From Desulfospira joergensenii DSM 10085 (GTDB lineage: Bacteria > Desulfobacterota > Desulfobacteria > Desulfobacterales > Desulfobacteraceae): DNA of 64,000 bases. The notes below the pieces were generated by a model. That model did no database searches and was not told where the DNA came from. It saw nothing but the letters and a program-made list of their open reading frames with translations. The first letter of the stretch is position 1, and every line of letters begins with the position of its first letter. The position numbers were made by a program, and so were the translations under genes. The stretch spans positions 682,001 to 746,000 of the forward strand of contig NZ_ATUG01000002.1 of assembly GCF_000420085.1 (NCBI RefSeq). Reading direction: 5' to 3'. Below are positions 54,008 to 63,066 of the stretch, one piece after another.

Positions 54008-54418
54008 ATTGGCAGGATGATATTAATTGTGCCACTACAAATTTAAAAATATTATCTGAGATATTTTCTATTGAGCTATCAGATCAAATAATTGATGCGG
54101 CTCTTGGTATGCACGGAGCAGGGAAATATGGAGCTCAATGTGGCTTAGTGGAAGGTACATTGATGTTCTTAGGGATAATCGGAAGGGGCAGGAAAATTTC
54201 TGATGATGAAATCGTAGATTCTTGTAATGAATATGCAAAGCAGTTTGAGAACCGATTTCAAACCTTATTGTGCAAGGTCTTACGCCCGGAAGGATTTAAT
54301 GAGGGTAATCCACCACATATTTGTGAGGACTTAACCTGCGAAGCTGTATCGTTTAATGTCGATTTTGTAACTGATTTTATAAATAAACATAAGAATCAAA
54401 AGAGCTTATAACATTTGC

Positions 54419-54493
54419 ATTAAACCGGATTGCGAGAAAACTCGCAAGCCGCTTATGCAAGGGTTCACGGCGCCGGTCAGCACCGGGTTGCGT
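54419..54493. repeat. attC-like recombination site 1
   Basis: The site runs from ATTAAAC (54419-54425) to GTTGCGT (54487-54493), with a central stem TTGCGAG/CTCGCAA and the L-box-like CGGTCAGCACCG. It lies eight bases after the stop of the split redox gene. The right half is nearly identical to that of attC-like site 2. The GTT end is less canonical than usual. Confidence 0.5.
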
Positions 54494-54554
54494 TTTTTAG
54501 CCTCTATCAGATGAGAAAATCTGATTTAACAATCTGAAACAGAAAGGAAGAATC

Positions 54555-55472
54555 ATGAAAAAAGTGTTATTCATCATATTTTTTATGAATTTTATAATAA
54601 TCCCTCCTGCGTTTTCTCAGAAAAGCGGATTCCTGATAACTGATGACGGAAAGATACATTATCAAACGTACGGAAGCGGTTCCCCTTTTCTTATTATAAA
54701 CGGAGGGCCCGGATTGGATTCCGAAGGCTTTTCCCCGCTAGCTGAACTGCTTTCCGACAAATACCTGACCATTTTGTTTGACCAGCGGGGGACAGGGAAA
54801 TCCGCATTGAAAAAGATTGACAATACCACGATCACCATGAAGCGGATGGCACAGGATATCGAAAGTCTGCGGGCGCACCTGAATATAAAAGACTGGATTG
54901 TTCTGGGACACTCATTTGGCGGATGGATGGCTGAATATTATGCATCCCGTTACCCGGAACGCATAAAGGGGATGATCCTGTCCTCGAGCGGAGGGATCGA
55001 TCTGGAGGTTCTGAATTATGTCAGTGCAAATATCAATATCCGACTGAGCGAGGCGGAAAAAGAGTCTCTGAAATACTGGCTGGAGAAAATCAGACAGGGA
55101 GATACCGGTTATGATGCAAAATACAAGAAAGGGGAATGCCTGGCTCCTGCATATCTCTATAATAAAAAATTTGTCCCTCAGGTGGCTGAAAGATTGGCTC
55201 ATACGAATCTTCAGATCAATAAATTGGTCTTCCGGAATCTTCATGAAATAAATTTTGACTGCAAAGAAACGTTGCGTAATTTTTCCAAACCCGTGCTGAT
55301 TATCCAGGGAAGACAGGATATTGTCGGTGATGGGACGGCTTTCAGGGCCCATTCGATATTACGGAATTCGACAGTGGTCTTTTTGAATGAATGCGGTCAT
55401 TACGGATGGTTGGATCAGAAAGAGCAATATATACAGGAAATAGATAAATTTCTTGCATCTGTTAATAAATAG
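54555..55472 (+). CDS. Exported alpha/beta-hydrolase (proline-iminopeptidase-like)
   Basis: A 305-residue protein with a signal peptide (residues 1-21, cleaved after AFS). The hydrolase core shows oxyanion region INGGPGLDSEGF, FDQRGTGKS, nucleophile elbow VLGHSFGGWM (Ser), an acid candidate in IQGRQDIVGDG (Asp) and the catalytic His in NECGHYGW. Proline iminopeptidases share the GGPG/DQRG pattern, but substrate specificity cannot be read. It stands alone between two attC-like sites, as gene cassettes do. Confidence 0.88.
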   Translation: MKKVLFIIFFMNFIIIPPAFSQKSGFLITDDGKIHYQTYGSGSPFLIINGGPGLDSEGFSPLAELLSDKYLTILFDQRGTGKSALKKIDNTTITMKRMAQDIESLRAHLNIKDWIVLGHSFGGWMAEYYASRYPERIKGMILSSSGGIDLEVLNYVSANINIRLSEAEKESLKYWLEKIRQGDTGYDAKYKKGECLAPAYLYNKKFVPQVAERLAHTNLQINKLVFRNLHEINFDCKETLRNFSKPVLIIQGRQDIVGDGTAFRAHSILRNSTVVFLNECGHYGWLDQKEQYIQEIDKFLASVNK

Positions 55473-55550
55473 TCTGTTCCATAAATCCGTGCATATCTTT
55501 TCGCAGCAGTCTGCGCCCATTGTAAAACAGATAATTTTTTAAGCAATAAG

Positions 55551-55628
55551 GCTAACCGGCTCGGACGCAAAAGGTTTCCGCTCTCATGTCGCTCAAACCT
55601 TTTGCGCCGGTCAGCACCGCGTTAAATC
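55551..55628. repeat. attC-like recombination site 2
   Basis: GGCTAAC (55551-55557) and GTTAAAT (55622-55628) frame a 78-bp imperfect palindrome with arms CGCAAAAGG/CCTTTTGCG and the L-box-like CGGTCAGCACCG. Size, symmetry and end motifs fit integron attC sites. It lies downstream of the hydrolase gene. Confidence 0.65.
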
Positions 55629-55930
55629 ACCAACTTTCAAAAAAATATCAGAACTCGAAGACCCCAGAATATGTCTATCGGTTATCGCCCAGTCTCTTTT
55701 TTTAACAGCATTCAATAGCAGAAGCATTGTGGGGGTGGAAGCAGTTTCAAATTCTTATAGCCCTCCTGATAAGCCAATTATTCAATTCCAATACCATCCG
55801 AAACGATATTGAAAAACAAGCCCGAATTCAGGAATTAACGCCCGAGCAGGTATATGCAATATTGACAAACTTCTATAGTTCGTTACTTTTTGGTGAAGAA
55901 CTATTGCAATCTATGATTAGGAGATGAAAT

Positions 55931-56989
55931 ATGAACAGTTTGTTCAATCCTTTAACTATTGGTGCATTAGAGCTGCCAAATCGTATTATCATGTCCCCGT
56001 TGACGCGCAGTCGTGCAGGCTCGGAACGTACACCAAATGATTTAATGGTAGAATATTATACCCAGCGAAGCAGCGCCGGCTTAATAATAAGCGAGGCAAC
56101 TTCTGTTACTCCGATGGGTGTCGGCTATGCTGATACACCTGGAATCTGGTCTGAAAAACAGGTAGAGGGCTGGAAGAAAGTTACCAACGGAGTTCATAAA
56201 GCCAAGGGACGTATATTTTTGCAATTGTGGCATGTGGGACGGATCTCTGACCCCATGTTCCTCGATGGTGAAATTCCTGTTGCCCCAAGCGCGGTTCGAC
56301 CAAAAGGGCATGTCAGTTTGGTTCGTCCGGAAAAATCGTTTGTTACACCACGGGCCCTGCAAACAGATGAGATAGACAGTATTGTTGAAGCATTCCGGAT
56401 AGGAGCTGAAAATGCTAAAAAGGCTGGATTCGACGGTGTTGAGATACACGGAGCCAACGGTTATCTGCTCGATCAATTCTTGCAGGATAGTACCAACAAG
56501 AGAACCGATGAATATGGTGGAAGTCTGGAAAACCGTGCCAGGTTTATGCTGGAAGTAACCGATGCTGTTATCTCGGTTTGGGGAGCTGATCGTGTCGGTA
56601 TGCATTTAGCCCCCCGGGGAGATGCCCATGATATGGGAGATTCCAACCTGCTTGCTACGTTTACGTATGTTGCCGAACAGTTAAAAAAGCGTAATATCGC
56701 TTTTATCTGTGCTCGAGAAGCTATGCGTGATGATTGGTTTGCACCAATATTAAAGAAATCGTTCGGCGGTGTTTACATCGCCAATGAAGGTTTCACAAAA
56801 GAAACTGCTGAAGATGTTATTGTAAAAGAAAAAGCAGATGCCGTTGCCTTTGGTCAGCTATTTATTGCCAATCCTGACTTGCCTTATCGATTTAAAACAG
56901 GTGAACAGCTTAATATCCCGGATACATCGACCTTTTACGCCGGTGCAGAGAAAGGTTATACCGATTACCCGTTCGCACATGTAAATTGA
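55931..56989 (+). CDS. Old yellow enzyme family alkene reductase (NemA-like)
   Basis: A 352-residue FMN enzyme. N-terminal [29 protein letters not shown]-site segments [13 protein letters not shown], the [26 protein letters not shown] signature with the substrate-binding His/Asn pair, and C-terminal [12 protein letters not shown] and [15 protein letters not shown] all fit the NemA group. It reduces activated C=C bonds such as N-ethylmaleimide with NAD(P)H. It is followed after 28 bp by selO with no attC-like site between, so the two may be one cassette or operon. AGGAGA precedes the start. Confidence 0.93.
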   Translation: MNSLFNPLTIGALELPNRIIMSPLTRSRAGSERTPNDLMVEYYTQRSSAGLIISEATSVTPMGVGYADTPGIWSEKQVEGWKKVTNGVHKAKGRIFLQLWHVGRISDPMFLDGEIPVAPSAVRPKGHVSLVRPEKSFVTPRALQTDEIDSIVEAFRIGAENAKKAGFDGVEIHGANGYLLDQFLQDSTNKRTDEYGGSLENRARFMLEVTDAVISVWGADRVGMHLAPRGDAHDMGDSNLLATFTYVAEQLKKRNIAFICAREAMRDDWFAPILKKSFGGVYIANEGFTKETAEDVIVKEKADAVAFGQLFIANPDLPYRFKTGEQLNIPDTSTFYAGAEKGYTDYPFAHVN

Positions 56990-57017
56990 TGATAGCTGTT
57001 ATGAGGTATTTGAAACA

Positions 57018-58718
57018 ATGTCATTGTCTAAACCATCTGCTCAGCAGCGCATATCGACTTTCGATGAGTTTGTGCGATTAGCTGATTATTCTTTAATGGA
57101 TACCTTAAATGCCGATCCTGATGCCACCGGAGATGGTAACGATCACCGTGCCCGTCAGGTTTTTTCCGGTCACTTCGTACCGGTCACTCCCACGCCGCTT
57201 CCAGACCCGGAATATGTAACCCATAGCAGCACTTTTTTTAATGAACTTGGGTTGAGGGACGAGTTGGTAAATGATCCAAAATTTCGCCAGGTATTTTCCG
57301 GTGATATCTCAGCCGCGCACAAGCCGATGCGTAAAATTGGCTGGGCCACTGGCTATGCCCTGTCAATTTACGGCACCGAATATACCCACCAATGTCCATT
57401 TGGAACCGGCAATGGTTATGGCGATGGTCGGGCGATATCAGTATTTGAAGGGGTATTCAAAGGACAACGTTGGGAAATGCAACTAAAGGGTGGCGGACCA
57501 ACGCCTTATTGCCGTGGTGCAGACGGGCGTGCCGTACTTCGATCAAGTGTGCGTGAGTTCCTCGCGCAAGAGTATATGCACGCCCTTGGGGTTCCCACAA
57601 CGCGATCTCTAACCCTGTATGTATCAAAATCTGAGAGCGTTACCCGGCCCTGGTACTCCCAAGATTCTCACTCCACCGATCCTGATATTATGGTGGATAA
57701 TCCTGTGGCTATTTCAACTCGCGTTGCACCATCTTTTTTGCGCGTTGGTCAGTTAGAGTTATTTGCCCGCCGGGTTCGCGGCAATGCTCATCCAGGAGCC
57801 TTAGAAGAGTTGCGCATGATTGTGTCGCATTTAATTGACCGGGAATACCAAAACGATATTAATCAAGATCTTGTTTTTGCGGATCAAGTGGTTGAGTTGG
57901 CTAAGCTTTTTCGCCGGCGGCTTACGTCACTAGTGGCCAATTGGCAGCGTATTGGATACTGCCAGGGTAATTTTAATAGTGACAACTGCGCCACAGGTGG
58001 CTTTACCCTCGACTATGGACCATTTGGATTCTGTGAAATCTTCGACCCTGGGTTTCAACCATGGACTGGCGGTGGCGAACACTTTTCCTTCTTCAATCAG
58101 CCAACCGCAGCAGAAGCCAATTACCACATGTTCTGGGCTGCAGTGAGACCGCTGCTTGCAAAAAATACCGGAGCTTTGGAACAATTGGATCAAATACGTC
58201 ATGGTTTTGCAGAGGCAATGCAAAAACAAATCCAAAACATGTGGGCGGCCAAGCTTGGGTTGACAGACTATCACCCAAAGCTAGTGCAGGGATTAATGCA
58301 GTTACTGACCAAATCAGAGGTGGATTACACCATTTTCTTCCGTGAATTATCCCATGTACCAGAGAATATTGCAGTCTTGAAAAAGAGCTTCTATAGCAAG
58401 ACCTCACAACAACTTGATGAGGAATGGCAATCTTGGCTGAAAAGCTGGCACGAACTCGTTATCAAAGGCGGCAATTTGGCTGAGATATCGGCAAAGATGA
58501 AACAGATCAACCCCAAATACGCATGGCGAGAGTGGTTGATTGTCCCCGCCTATCAACAAGCCATGCTGGGTGACTACACATTAGTAAGAGAGTTGCAAGA
58601 AGTGCTTAGTTCTCCATATGATGAGCAATCTCAAAGGGTAGAAGATAAATATTATCGGCTAAAACCTGAGGCGTTTTTTAACGTTGGTGGCGTTTCGCAC
58701 TATAGCTGTTCATCTTGA
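57018..58718 (+). CDS. selO: Protein adenylyltransferase SelO (YdiU family)
   Basis: A 566-residue pseudokinase-fold AMPylase. Conserved segments include [46 protein letters not shown], and [24 protein letters not shown], holding residues that bind ATP and metals. The C-terminal ...HYSCSS keeps the Cys at the position of the selenocysteine/CxxC end of the family. SelO transfers AMP to proteins and guards redox balance in E. coli. It is longer than the usual ~480, with an N-terminal extension of about 30 residues and some inserts. It shares the transcript with the alkene reductase gene. Confidence 0.95.
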   Translation: MSLSKPSAQQRISTFDEFVRLADYSLMDTLNADPDATGDGNDHRARQVFSGHFVPVTPTPLPDPEYVTHSSTFFNELGLRDELVNDPKFRQVFSGDISAAHKPMRKIGWATGYALSIYGTEYTHQCPFGTGNGYGDGRAISVFEGVFKGQRWEMQLKGGGPTPYCRGADGRAVLRSSVREFLAQEYMHALGVPTTRSLTLYVSKSESVTRPWYSQDSHSTDPDIMVDNPVAISTRVAPSFLRVGQLELFARRVRGNAHPGALEELRMIVSHLIDREYQNDINQDLVFADQVVELAKLFRRRLTSLVANWQRIGYCQGNFNSDNCATGGFTLDYGPFGFCEIFDPGFQPWTGGGEHFSFFNQPTAAEANYHMFWAAVRPLLAKNTGALEQLDQIRHGFAEAMQKQIQNMWAAKLGLTDYHPKLVQGLMQLLTKSEVDYTIFFRELSHVPENIAVLKKSFYSKTSQQLDEEWQSWLKSWHELVIKGGNLAEISAKMKQINPKYAWREWLIVPAYQQAMLGDYTLVRELQEVLSSPYDEQSQRVEDKYYRLKPEAFFNVGGVSHYSCSS

Positions 58719-58722
58719 TTTT

Positions 58723-58890
58723 GAAAAAGGTTCTCAGACGAATAGTCCTCGCCACAACTCAAAATGGCGATTTGAAAAATCTGATTTCCGGAATTCAAAT
58801 TCCCCATTGCCATTCTGGTGGCAGTCAAGATATTCTCCTGCTGCTGAGAGGATAAATGAAAAATTCTTCAAAACTGATTCTATAGAAACG
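58723..58890. repeat. Degenerate dispersed repeat copy (after selO)
   Basis: On the minus strand the segment begins AGAATATCTTGACTGCCACC and resembles the start of the copy at 59335-59510 (AGAATATCCTGGCCGCAACC). Translated, the two share ENIL-A-T-MA-NLN. No intact gene is supported. Confidence 0.45.
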
Positions 58891-58923
58891 CACTATAATT
58901 AAATAAAATTTAGGAAAACGCGC

Positions 58924-59334
58924 ATGAAATATAAAGGATCTTGCCTTTGTGGCGAAATTGTTTTTGAAATAATCGGAGAGTTTGAAAGCTTTTTTCTTTG
59001 CCATTGCGAACGTTGTCGCAAAGACACTGGTTCCGCCCATGCCGCTAATCTATTTTCCTCCTCGGCAAGGTTAATATGGCTGTCGGGAAAAGATAAGGCC
59101 AAAATCTTTGATTTTAAATCAGAGGGGCACATAAAAAGTTTTTGCTCGAATTGTGGCTCAGCTCTTCCAAATATGCAGATGGATGGAGAATTGTTGGTTG
59201 TCCCTGCTGGGAGTCTCGACAGCGATGTGCCAATAAAACCTCAAGGCCATATTTATTGGGGGAACAAAGCCAATTGGGACGATGGTTTAGAAAAAGTAGT
59301 CAAATTCGACCAGCTCCCGAACAGAAAGGAATAA
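58924..59334 (+). CDS. GFA-domain (glutathione-dependent formaldehyde-activating-like) zinc protein
   Basis: A 136-residue protein. Zinc ligands are in GSCLCGEIVFE (C-x-C), LCHCERCRKDTGS (C-x-C-x2-C) and SFCSNCGSALP (C-x2-C), the canonical GFA set. The family's role is usually unknown apart from S-hydroxymethyl-glutathione chemistry. AGGAAAA precedes the start. It lies between two degenerate repeats in the cassette-like region. Confidence 0.9.
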   Translation: MKYKGSCLCGEIVFEIIGEFESFFLCHCERCRKDTGSAHAANLFSSSARLIWLSGKDKAKIFDFKSEGHIKSFCSNCGSALPNMQMDGELLVVPAGSLDSDVPIKPQGHIYWGNKANWDDGLEKVVKFDQLPNRKE

Positions 59335-59510
59335 CGAAAGCATTGTGGGGTAAAAGCCGTTTCAAATATTAAAATTCTTATACTCCCTTTGGCATGAGGA
59401 GTGACAGGGATAGTCCGGAGCACTTTCTCATCTGAAAAGCGGACCTTGTAATATAGATAGTCCTCGTTCAAATTCTCCCTTGCCATATAGGTTGCGGCCA
59501 GGATATTCTC
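59335..59510. repeat. Degenerate dispersed repeat copy (after GFA gene)
   Basis: The left edge GAAAGCATTGTGGGG is shared with 55715-55760 (GAAGCATTGTGGGG) and followed in both by AAGC-GTTTCAAAT and CTTATA. The middle shares a segment with 60090-60230 (GACAGGGATA, GGACCTTGT) and the right end resembles 58723-58890. It is a mosaic copy of a degenerate repeat family. Confidence 0.5.
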
Positions 59511-59582
59511 CAATAAAGTTGATTCTGAAGAAACTATATCCCCACTGATAATAAGTGGTTATACAGCAGATAAGGAGAAAAT

Positions 59583-59960
59583 ATGAGAAAAACTATTTTT
59601 TTATTGCTTTTAGCATTAGTCGTCTCAAGCTGTGCAACAACAGCAGGATATAAAAAGATTGTTGAGTCTTGGATAGGGGCTTCTGAATTAGATTTGATTA
59701 GAAGTTGGGGGCCACCACAACAAACATACGAAACTGGAGGTGTAAAATTTCTGGTTTATAATTCTTCAAGAAATGTTTACTTACCTGGCAGAGCCCCAAC
59801 TTACAGCACTAAGGTAATAGGAAACACTGCTTATACCACTTCTTCTGGCGGCAGGCCTGCCCGAAATTTAAATTACAACTGCCAAACTACTTTTGAAGTC
59901 ATAGATGATAAAATAGTTTCTTGGAAATTTCGTGGTAACGATTGTACAGCAGAAGAATAA
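59583..59960 (+). CDS. Small lipoprotein of unknown function (cassette-encoded)
   Basis: A 125-residue protein with signal peptide and lipobox (LALVVSSCATT, Cys at 17). After the Cys, YKKIVESWIGASELDLIRSWGPPQQTYETGGVKFLVY is a recognisable pattern of small cassette-associated lipoproteins in which a predicted helix is followed by beta strands. The rest contains TTSSGGRPARNLNYNCQTTFEV, with a Cys pair (NYNC and NDC) that could form a disulfide. No catalytic motif is seen. AAGGAG precedes the ATG. Confidence 0.75.
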   Translation: MRKTIFLLLLALVVSSCATTAGYKKIVESWIGASELDLIRSWGPPQQTYETGGVKFLVYNSSRNVYLPGRAPTYSTKVIGNTAYTTSSGGRPARNLNYNCQTTFEVIDDKIVSWKFRGNDCTAEE

Positions 59961-59973
59961 TTCTTAAACTGCT

Positions 59974-60061
59974 GTATAACCCTTCGTTGAAGCGGACTGC
60001 CGGGAGCGAGTTCCCGGCCCCCTCGCTACACTCAGCGGCCCCCTGAACTCCAACGTTAAAT
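59974..60061. repeat. attC site of the lipoprotein cassette
   Basis: 88 bp from GTATAAC to GTTAAAT with internal arms (GCCGGGA/TTCCCGGC and others). Its outer box is the exact complement of the cassette's leading GTTATAC, the best evidence in the region for true integron attC sites. Confidence 0.7.
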
Positions 60062-60707
60062 TTTATAAATTATTATCCAGATCAAATCTAATGAAATAAA
60101 TAAGGCTGACAGGGATATTCTTGGGTCGGTTTCCACCCGAAAATGGACCTTGTTTCTGAGGTAGTCCGCACCTCAAACATCTCGATTTGATTTGCCAGAT
60201 TTTGAAAACCAGGTCACCAATAACAATAGAAATCAACGTTGTTTTGAACGATGACATAGGTCAACAAAGATAGACACATGTGTCGCCCAGTACCCAAATC
60301 AAAATTCCGTAAAAACAAGTAATCTCGGAGTGTTGAATATTAATAATGGTCCGGGCTCTGGATAAAGCATTTATGAGATTTCATTTCTGAGGTAGTCTGT
60401 GGTCACAAAATTAAAAATACTAATGCAGTTTGGAGCGAAGATTTTTCGGTTTCCTCTCTATCAAATCAAGGACAACTCTTTTTGAATTCTGGGGAAAAAG
60501 AAACGACTTATAATAGGCTTTGCCACTTGCACTTTTATAAAAGTTGTAATCATGATACCCCCGCGCATAAAATCTAATTCACCTTAAGGTGTATATTATG
60601 GGCATTGATTGTCGTGGTAACCGCTTGGTTCATTTCATTATAATCCAGGTTGGAACGGTATCTGCCATTGGATTCTAAGATTTCTATACCGTTTATGCTT
60701 TTTTGTG
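60062..60707. other. Non-coding stretch with degenerate repeats
   Basis: No gene is supported. Positions 60090-60230 hold a repeat copy resembling 51395-51545 (both contain TAGTCCxCACCTCAA and TTTGATxTGCCAGxTTTT). A shorter piece with TTTCTGAGGTAGTC recurs at 60385-60400. Confidence 0.5.
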
Positions 60708-60881
60708 TCAGTTTAAGCAATACGCTGATTCCAAATGTCTTTTAACATCAAAATCCTTTACGTCTGCATTGATATTCCCTTCTTTATCCATTTCCTTGTG
60801 CAAGGCCGGTTCCATATTCCTTGATGCCCCGCTTTCTCCTTTATCCCAGTCTGGGGTGGTTTTTGACTTATGATCAAACAT
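60708..60881 (-). CDS. Small hydrophilic protein of unknown function
   Basis: A 57-residue, highly charged product starting MFDHKSKTTPDWDKGESG at ATG 60881, with AGGAAGG eight bases upstream. It has no hydrophobic segment and no Cys except near the end (SAYCLN). An in-frame upstream start would add 23 residues without a ribosome site. It could be a disordered stress-type small protein; nothing in the context supports a more precise role. Confidence 0.45.
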   Translation of the reverse strand: MFDHKSKTTPDWDKGESGASRNMEPALHKEMDKEGNINADVKDFDVKRHLESAYCLN

Positions 60882-61211
60882 CTTGTGCCTTCCTTGTCGT
60901 AAAAGTGATGGGTATTGGCGCTCCGTGCTTTTCTGCTTTTGCCAATACAAGAGTACAAATAGCGTGCCAGTTACAATAATATGGGAATAAGTCTCTGTTT
61001 TTTGAGGTTTATTCGTATTTTTTCAGTCGGATATCACGCAGAGTTTCTTTTGGAACCATTAAAATTTTAGGGCCGGACAGCAAAATATTGGGGGCACATG
61101 CAAATCAAGGCTTGCCTGTTGAAAATCTTAGGTTGCTTGTTCTGTAGGGAGGGCGTGGTATAGAGGCGATGATAAACCTGAAAATTGATCAGGTAAAACC
61201 TCTTTCTTATA
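60882..61211. other. Non-coding stretch between small gene and sigma-54 regulator
   Basis: No gene, tRNA or clear repeat is seen. It marks the end of the accessory region; downstream base composition returns toward the chromosomal average. Confidence 0.4.
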
Positions 61212-62846
61212 TTATGTGGTCGATTTTTTTATATTCATCTTTTTCATTCTGGCAGAGAGCGTGGTTGGCTTGATGTCAAGAAGGTTGGCAGCGCCGTCAT
61301 CGCCGTATATTTTCCAATTGCTTTTTTCCAGTGCTGCGATGATATTTTGCCTTTCCCGTTCCTTCATCTCGGATTCCGGTACCACCTTATATTCATCAGA
61401 TGGTGTTGCAGGGGCTGTAGTTGCTCTGCCTGAATCACTAGAGGCGTCCTCCTCCTGAAGTTCAAAATGATATGAATTCCCCTGTATCAGTATCACAGCC
61501 CGTTCGATTACATTTTGAAGTTCACGGACATTTCCCGGCCAATTGTAGCTTTGAAGCTGCCTTAGGTTGGCAGTTGACAACTTTGGCAGTTTTCGATTGC
61601 TTTTCTTTTTGAGTAACCCTAAAAAATGCTCGGCAAGAAGCGGAATATCAATTTTCCGGACCCTGAGTGGAGGGACTTCTATGGGAAAAACATTCAGACG
61701 GTAATAGAGGTCCTGCCTGAAACGTCCCTTTTCAGCCGCTTTTTTCAGATTGCGGTTGGTCGCTGCAACGATACGGACATCAACCTTTCGCGTTGTTTCT
61801 TCTCCGACCCGTTCATACTGGCCTTCCTGAAGCACCCGCAATAATTTACTCTGCAGGTCAAGGGGGATTTCTCCAACTTCATCAAGAAACAATGTCCCCC
61901 CATCGGCAGCTTGGAACCTTCCGGCCCGGTCTTTGATCGCTCCGCTGAAAGCACCTTTGACATGGCCGAAAAATTCACTCTCGTACAATTCCCTGCTGAT
62001 GGATGCACAATTGACTTTGATCAATGGATATTTGCGGCGTGAGCTGCGGTTGTGAATCTCCCGGGCGACAAGTTCCTTACCGGTGCCGCTTTCGCCCAAG
62101 ATGAGAACGCTTGCATCTGTGGGAGCGACAAGCTCAACCTGTTTCATGACGTTTTTCATGGCATCGCTTTCACCCACCATATCACCAAACGCCCGCGCTT
62201 CTTTGACTTCCTCCTGTAGATACGAACATTCCAGAGCAAGCTGCTCCTGCAGCCGGTGAATTTTTTCAAACGCCTGTGCATTGACGATTGCAGTGGCCGC
62301 ATGATTGGCCATCATCCTCATCCAGACCAGTTCTTCATGCTTTAGCTGAATGCGTGTGAAGATTACCAGAACCCCCAGCACCTCATCTTTATAGATCAGC
62401 GGCTGTCCTCCGAATCCGAGTATCCCCTCCTTGCGGGCCCAGTCCGGTCTGGCGATCCATTTTGAATCCTTTTCTACGTTCTGCACTTCCACAGCTTTTC
62501 CATGGGCTGCAATCCATCCGACCTTGCGGGAACCAAGGGGGAACCGGCTGAAATCACCATCAAGCCTGGACCAGTCGGCCTTGGTGTCAACCAGGGAACT
62601 GCCCTGGCTTGCCATCAGGTGAAGACATCTTTCATTGTCATCGCAGGCCTGTTCTTTCATCGGACAGGGACAGCCTCCCTCCCGGATCAGCCAGATCCGG
62701 GCCAAGGCGACATGAGGACGTTGGGCAAGCTGCCGGACGATCAATTTTAAAAGTGGGGCAACCGCATGCTCTCTGGCCATTTCCAGAAGAAGTGTCTTTA
62801 AAGATTCATATTCAGGTTCGTAATTTGATTCAAGATTCATAGACAA
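61212..62846 (-). CDS. Sigma-54-dependent transcriptional activator (GAF-AAA+-Fis HTH)
   Basis: A 544-residue activator. The N-terminal GAF-like sensor (~20-195) includes a Cys cluster [18 protein letters not shown]. The AAA+ domain (~228-465) has Walker [10 protein letters not shown], the sigma-54 contact loop GAFSGA (Ser in place of the usual Thr) and Walker [13 protein letters not shown]. The Fis-type HTH ends the protein ([19 protein letters not shown]). It should drive the divergent sigma-54 promoter 130 bp away. The Cys-rich sensor segment suggests a redox or metal signal. Start ATG 62846 (or 62840). Confidence 0.92.
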   Translation of the reverse strand: MSMNLESNYEPEYESLKTLLLEMAREHAVAPLLKLIVRQLAQRPHVALARIWLIREGGCPCPMKEQACDDNERCLHLMASQGSSLVDTKADWSRLDGDFSRFPLGSRKVGWIAAHGKAVEVQNVEKDSKWIARPDWARKEGILGFGGQPLIYKDEVLGVLVIFTRIQLKHEELVWMRMMANHAATAIVNAQAFEKIHRLQEQLALECSYLQEEVKEARAFGDMVGESDAMKNVMKQVELVAPTDASVLILGESGTGKELVAREIHNRSSRRKYPLIKVNCASISRELYESEFFGHVKGAFSGAIKDRAGRFQAADGGTLFLDEVGEIPLDLQSKLLRVLQEGQYERVGEETTRKVDVRIVAATNRNLKKAAEKGRFRQDLYYRLNVFPIEVPPLRVRKIDIPLLAEHFLGLLKKKSNRKLPKLSTANLRQLQSYNWPGNVRELQNVIERAVILIQGNSYHFELQEEDASSDSGRATTAPATPSDEYKVVPESEMKERERQNIIAALEKSNWKIYGDDGAANLLDIKPTTLSARMKKMNIKKSTT

Positions 62847-62871
62847 AGCCTATCTAAAATTTTGCTGTTTG

Positions 62872-62906
62872 ACCACAATATTTTGGTGATCACAATTTTT
62901 TGTGGT
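62872..62906. promoter_or_regulatory. Dyad upstream activating site for the sigma-54 regulator
   Basis: ACCACAA (62872-62878) and TTGTGGT (62900-62906) form a 7-bp inverted repeat with a central perfect palindrome GTGATCAC (62886-62893). It lies about 85 bp upstream of the -24 element, the usual distance for enhancer binding. Confidence 0.6.
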
Positions 62907-62972
62907 TGTTAGGCTTAAGCCTCAACTTGTGTATTTATTATAAAAACGGGTGCTTATGAATAATTGAGGCGA

Positions 62973-62989
62973 TTGGCACGTTCTTTGAA
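62973..62989 (+). promoter_or_regulatory. Sigma-54 (-24/-12) promoter of the hydrolase gene
   Basis: TTGGCACG followed by TTC and TTTGAA matches the sigma-54 consensus with GG at -24 and GA instead of GC at -12. It lies about 80 bp before the hydrolase start and beside a sigma-54 activator gene. The imperfect -12 may lower basal binding. Confidence 0.75.
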
Positions 62990-63066
62990 ATCTTAGGTAT
63001 TCAAACGCAGAAAGATCAAACCGGATGCGTTGGAACCAACAACTTAAATTAATAAAGGAGCTATAA

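Larger units (their letters stand above)
52118..54411 (+). pseudogene. C-GCAxxG-C-C family redox protein gene split by an IS element
   Basis: The 3' part (about 54008-54411) encodes WQDDINCATTNLKILSEI, then AALGMHGAGKYGAQCGLVEG and CEDLTCEAVSF, the motif set of C-GCAxxG-C-C proteins. It has no start of its own because the IS right end lies just in front. A start ATG at 52118 on the other side encodes MELENHKRVTIK before the IS left end; joining the two restores a plausible full protein of about 145 residues. An internal ATG at 54109 could still give a truncated product. Confidence 0.6.
59552..60061 (+). mobile_element. Integron-type gene cassette (lipoprotein gene + attC)
   Basis: The cassette begins at GTTATAC (59552-59558) and its attC begins with GTATAAC (59974-59980). 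The two are exact reverse complements, extended to 11 bases by flanking bases, as expected because both halves meet in the circular cassette. It ends at GTTAAAT (60055-60061). It carries one gene in the same direction. No integrase is nearby. Confidence 0.7.

Noticed and set aside
55727..55927. A 66-residue open frame before the alkene reductase gene
   Set aside because: It starts inside a degenerate repeat, has no ribosome site, and its residues match no family; it overlaps a likely leader region.
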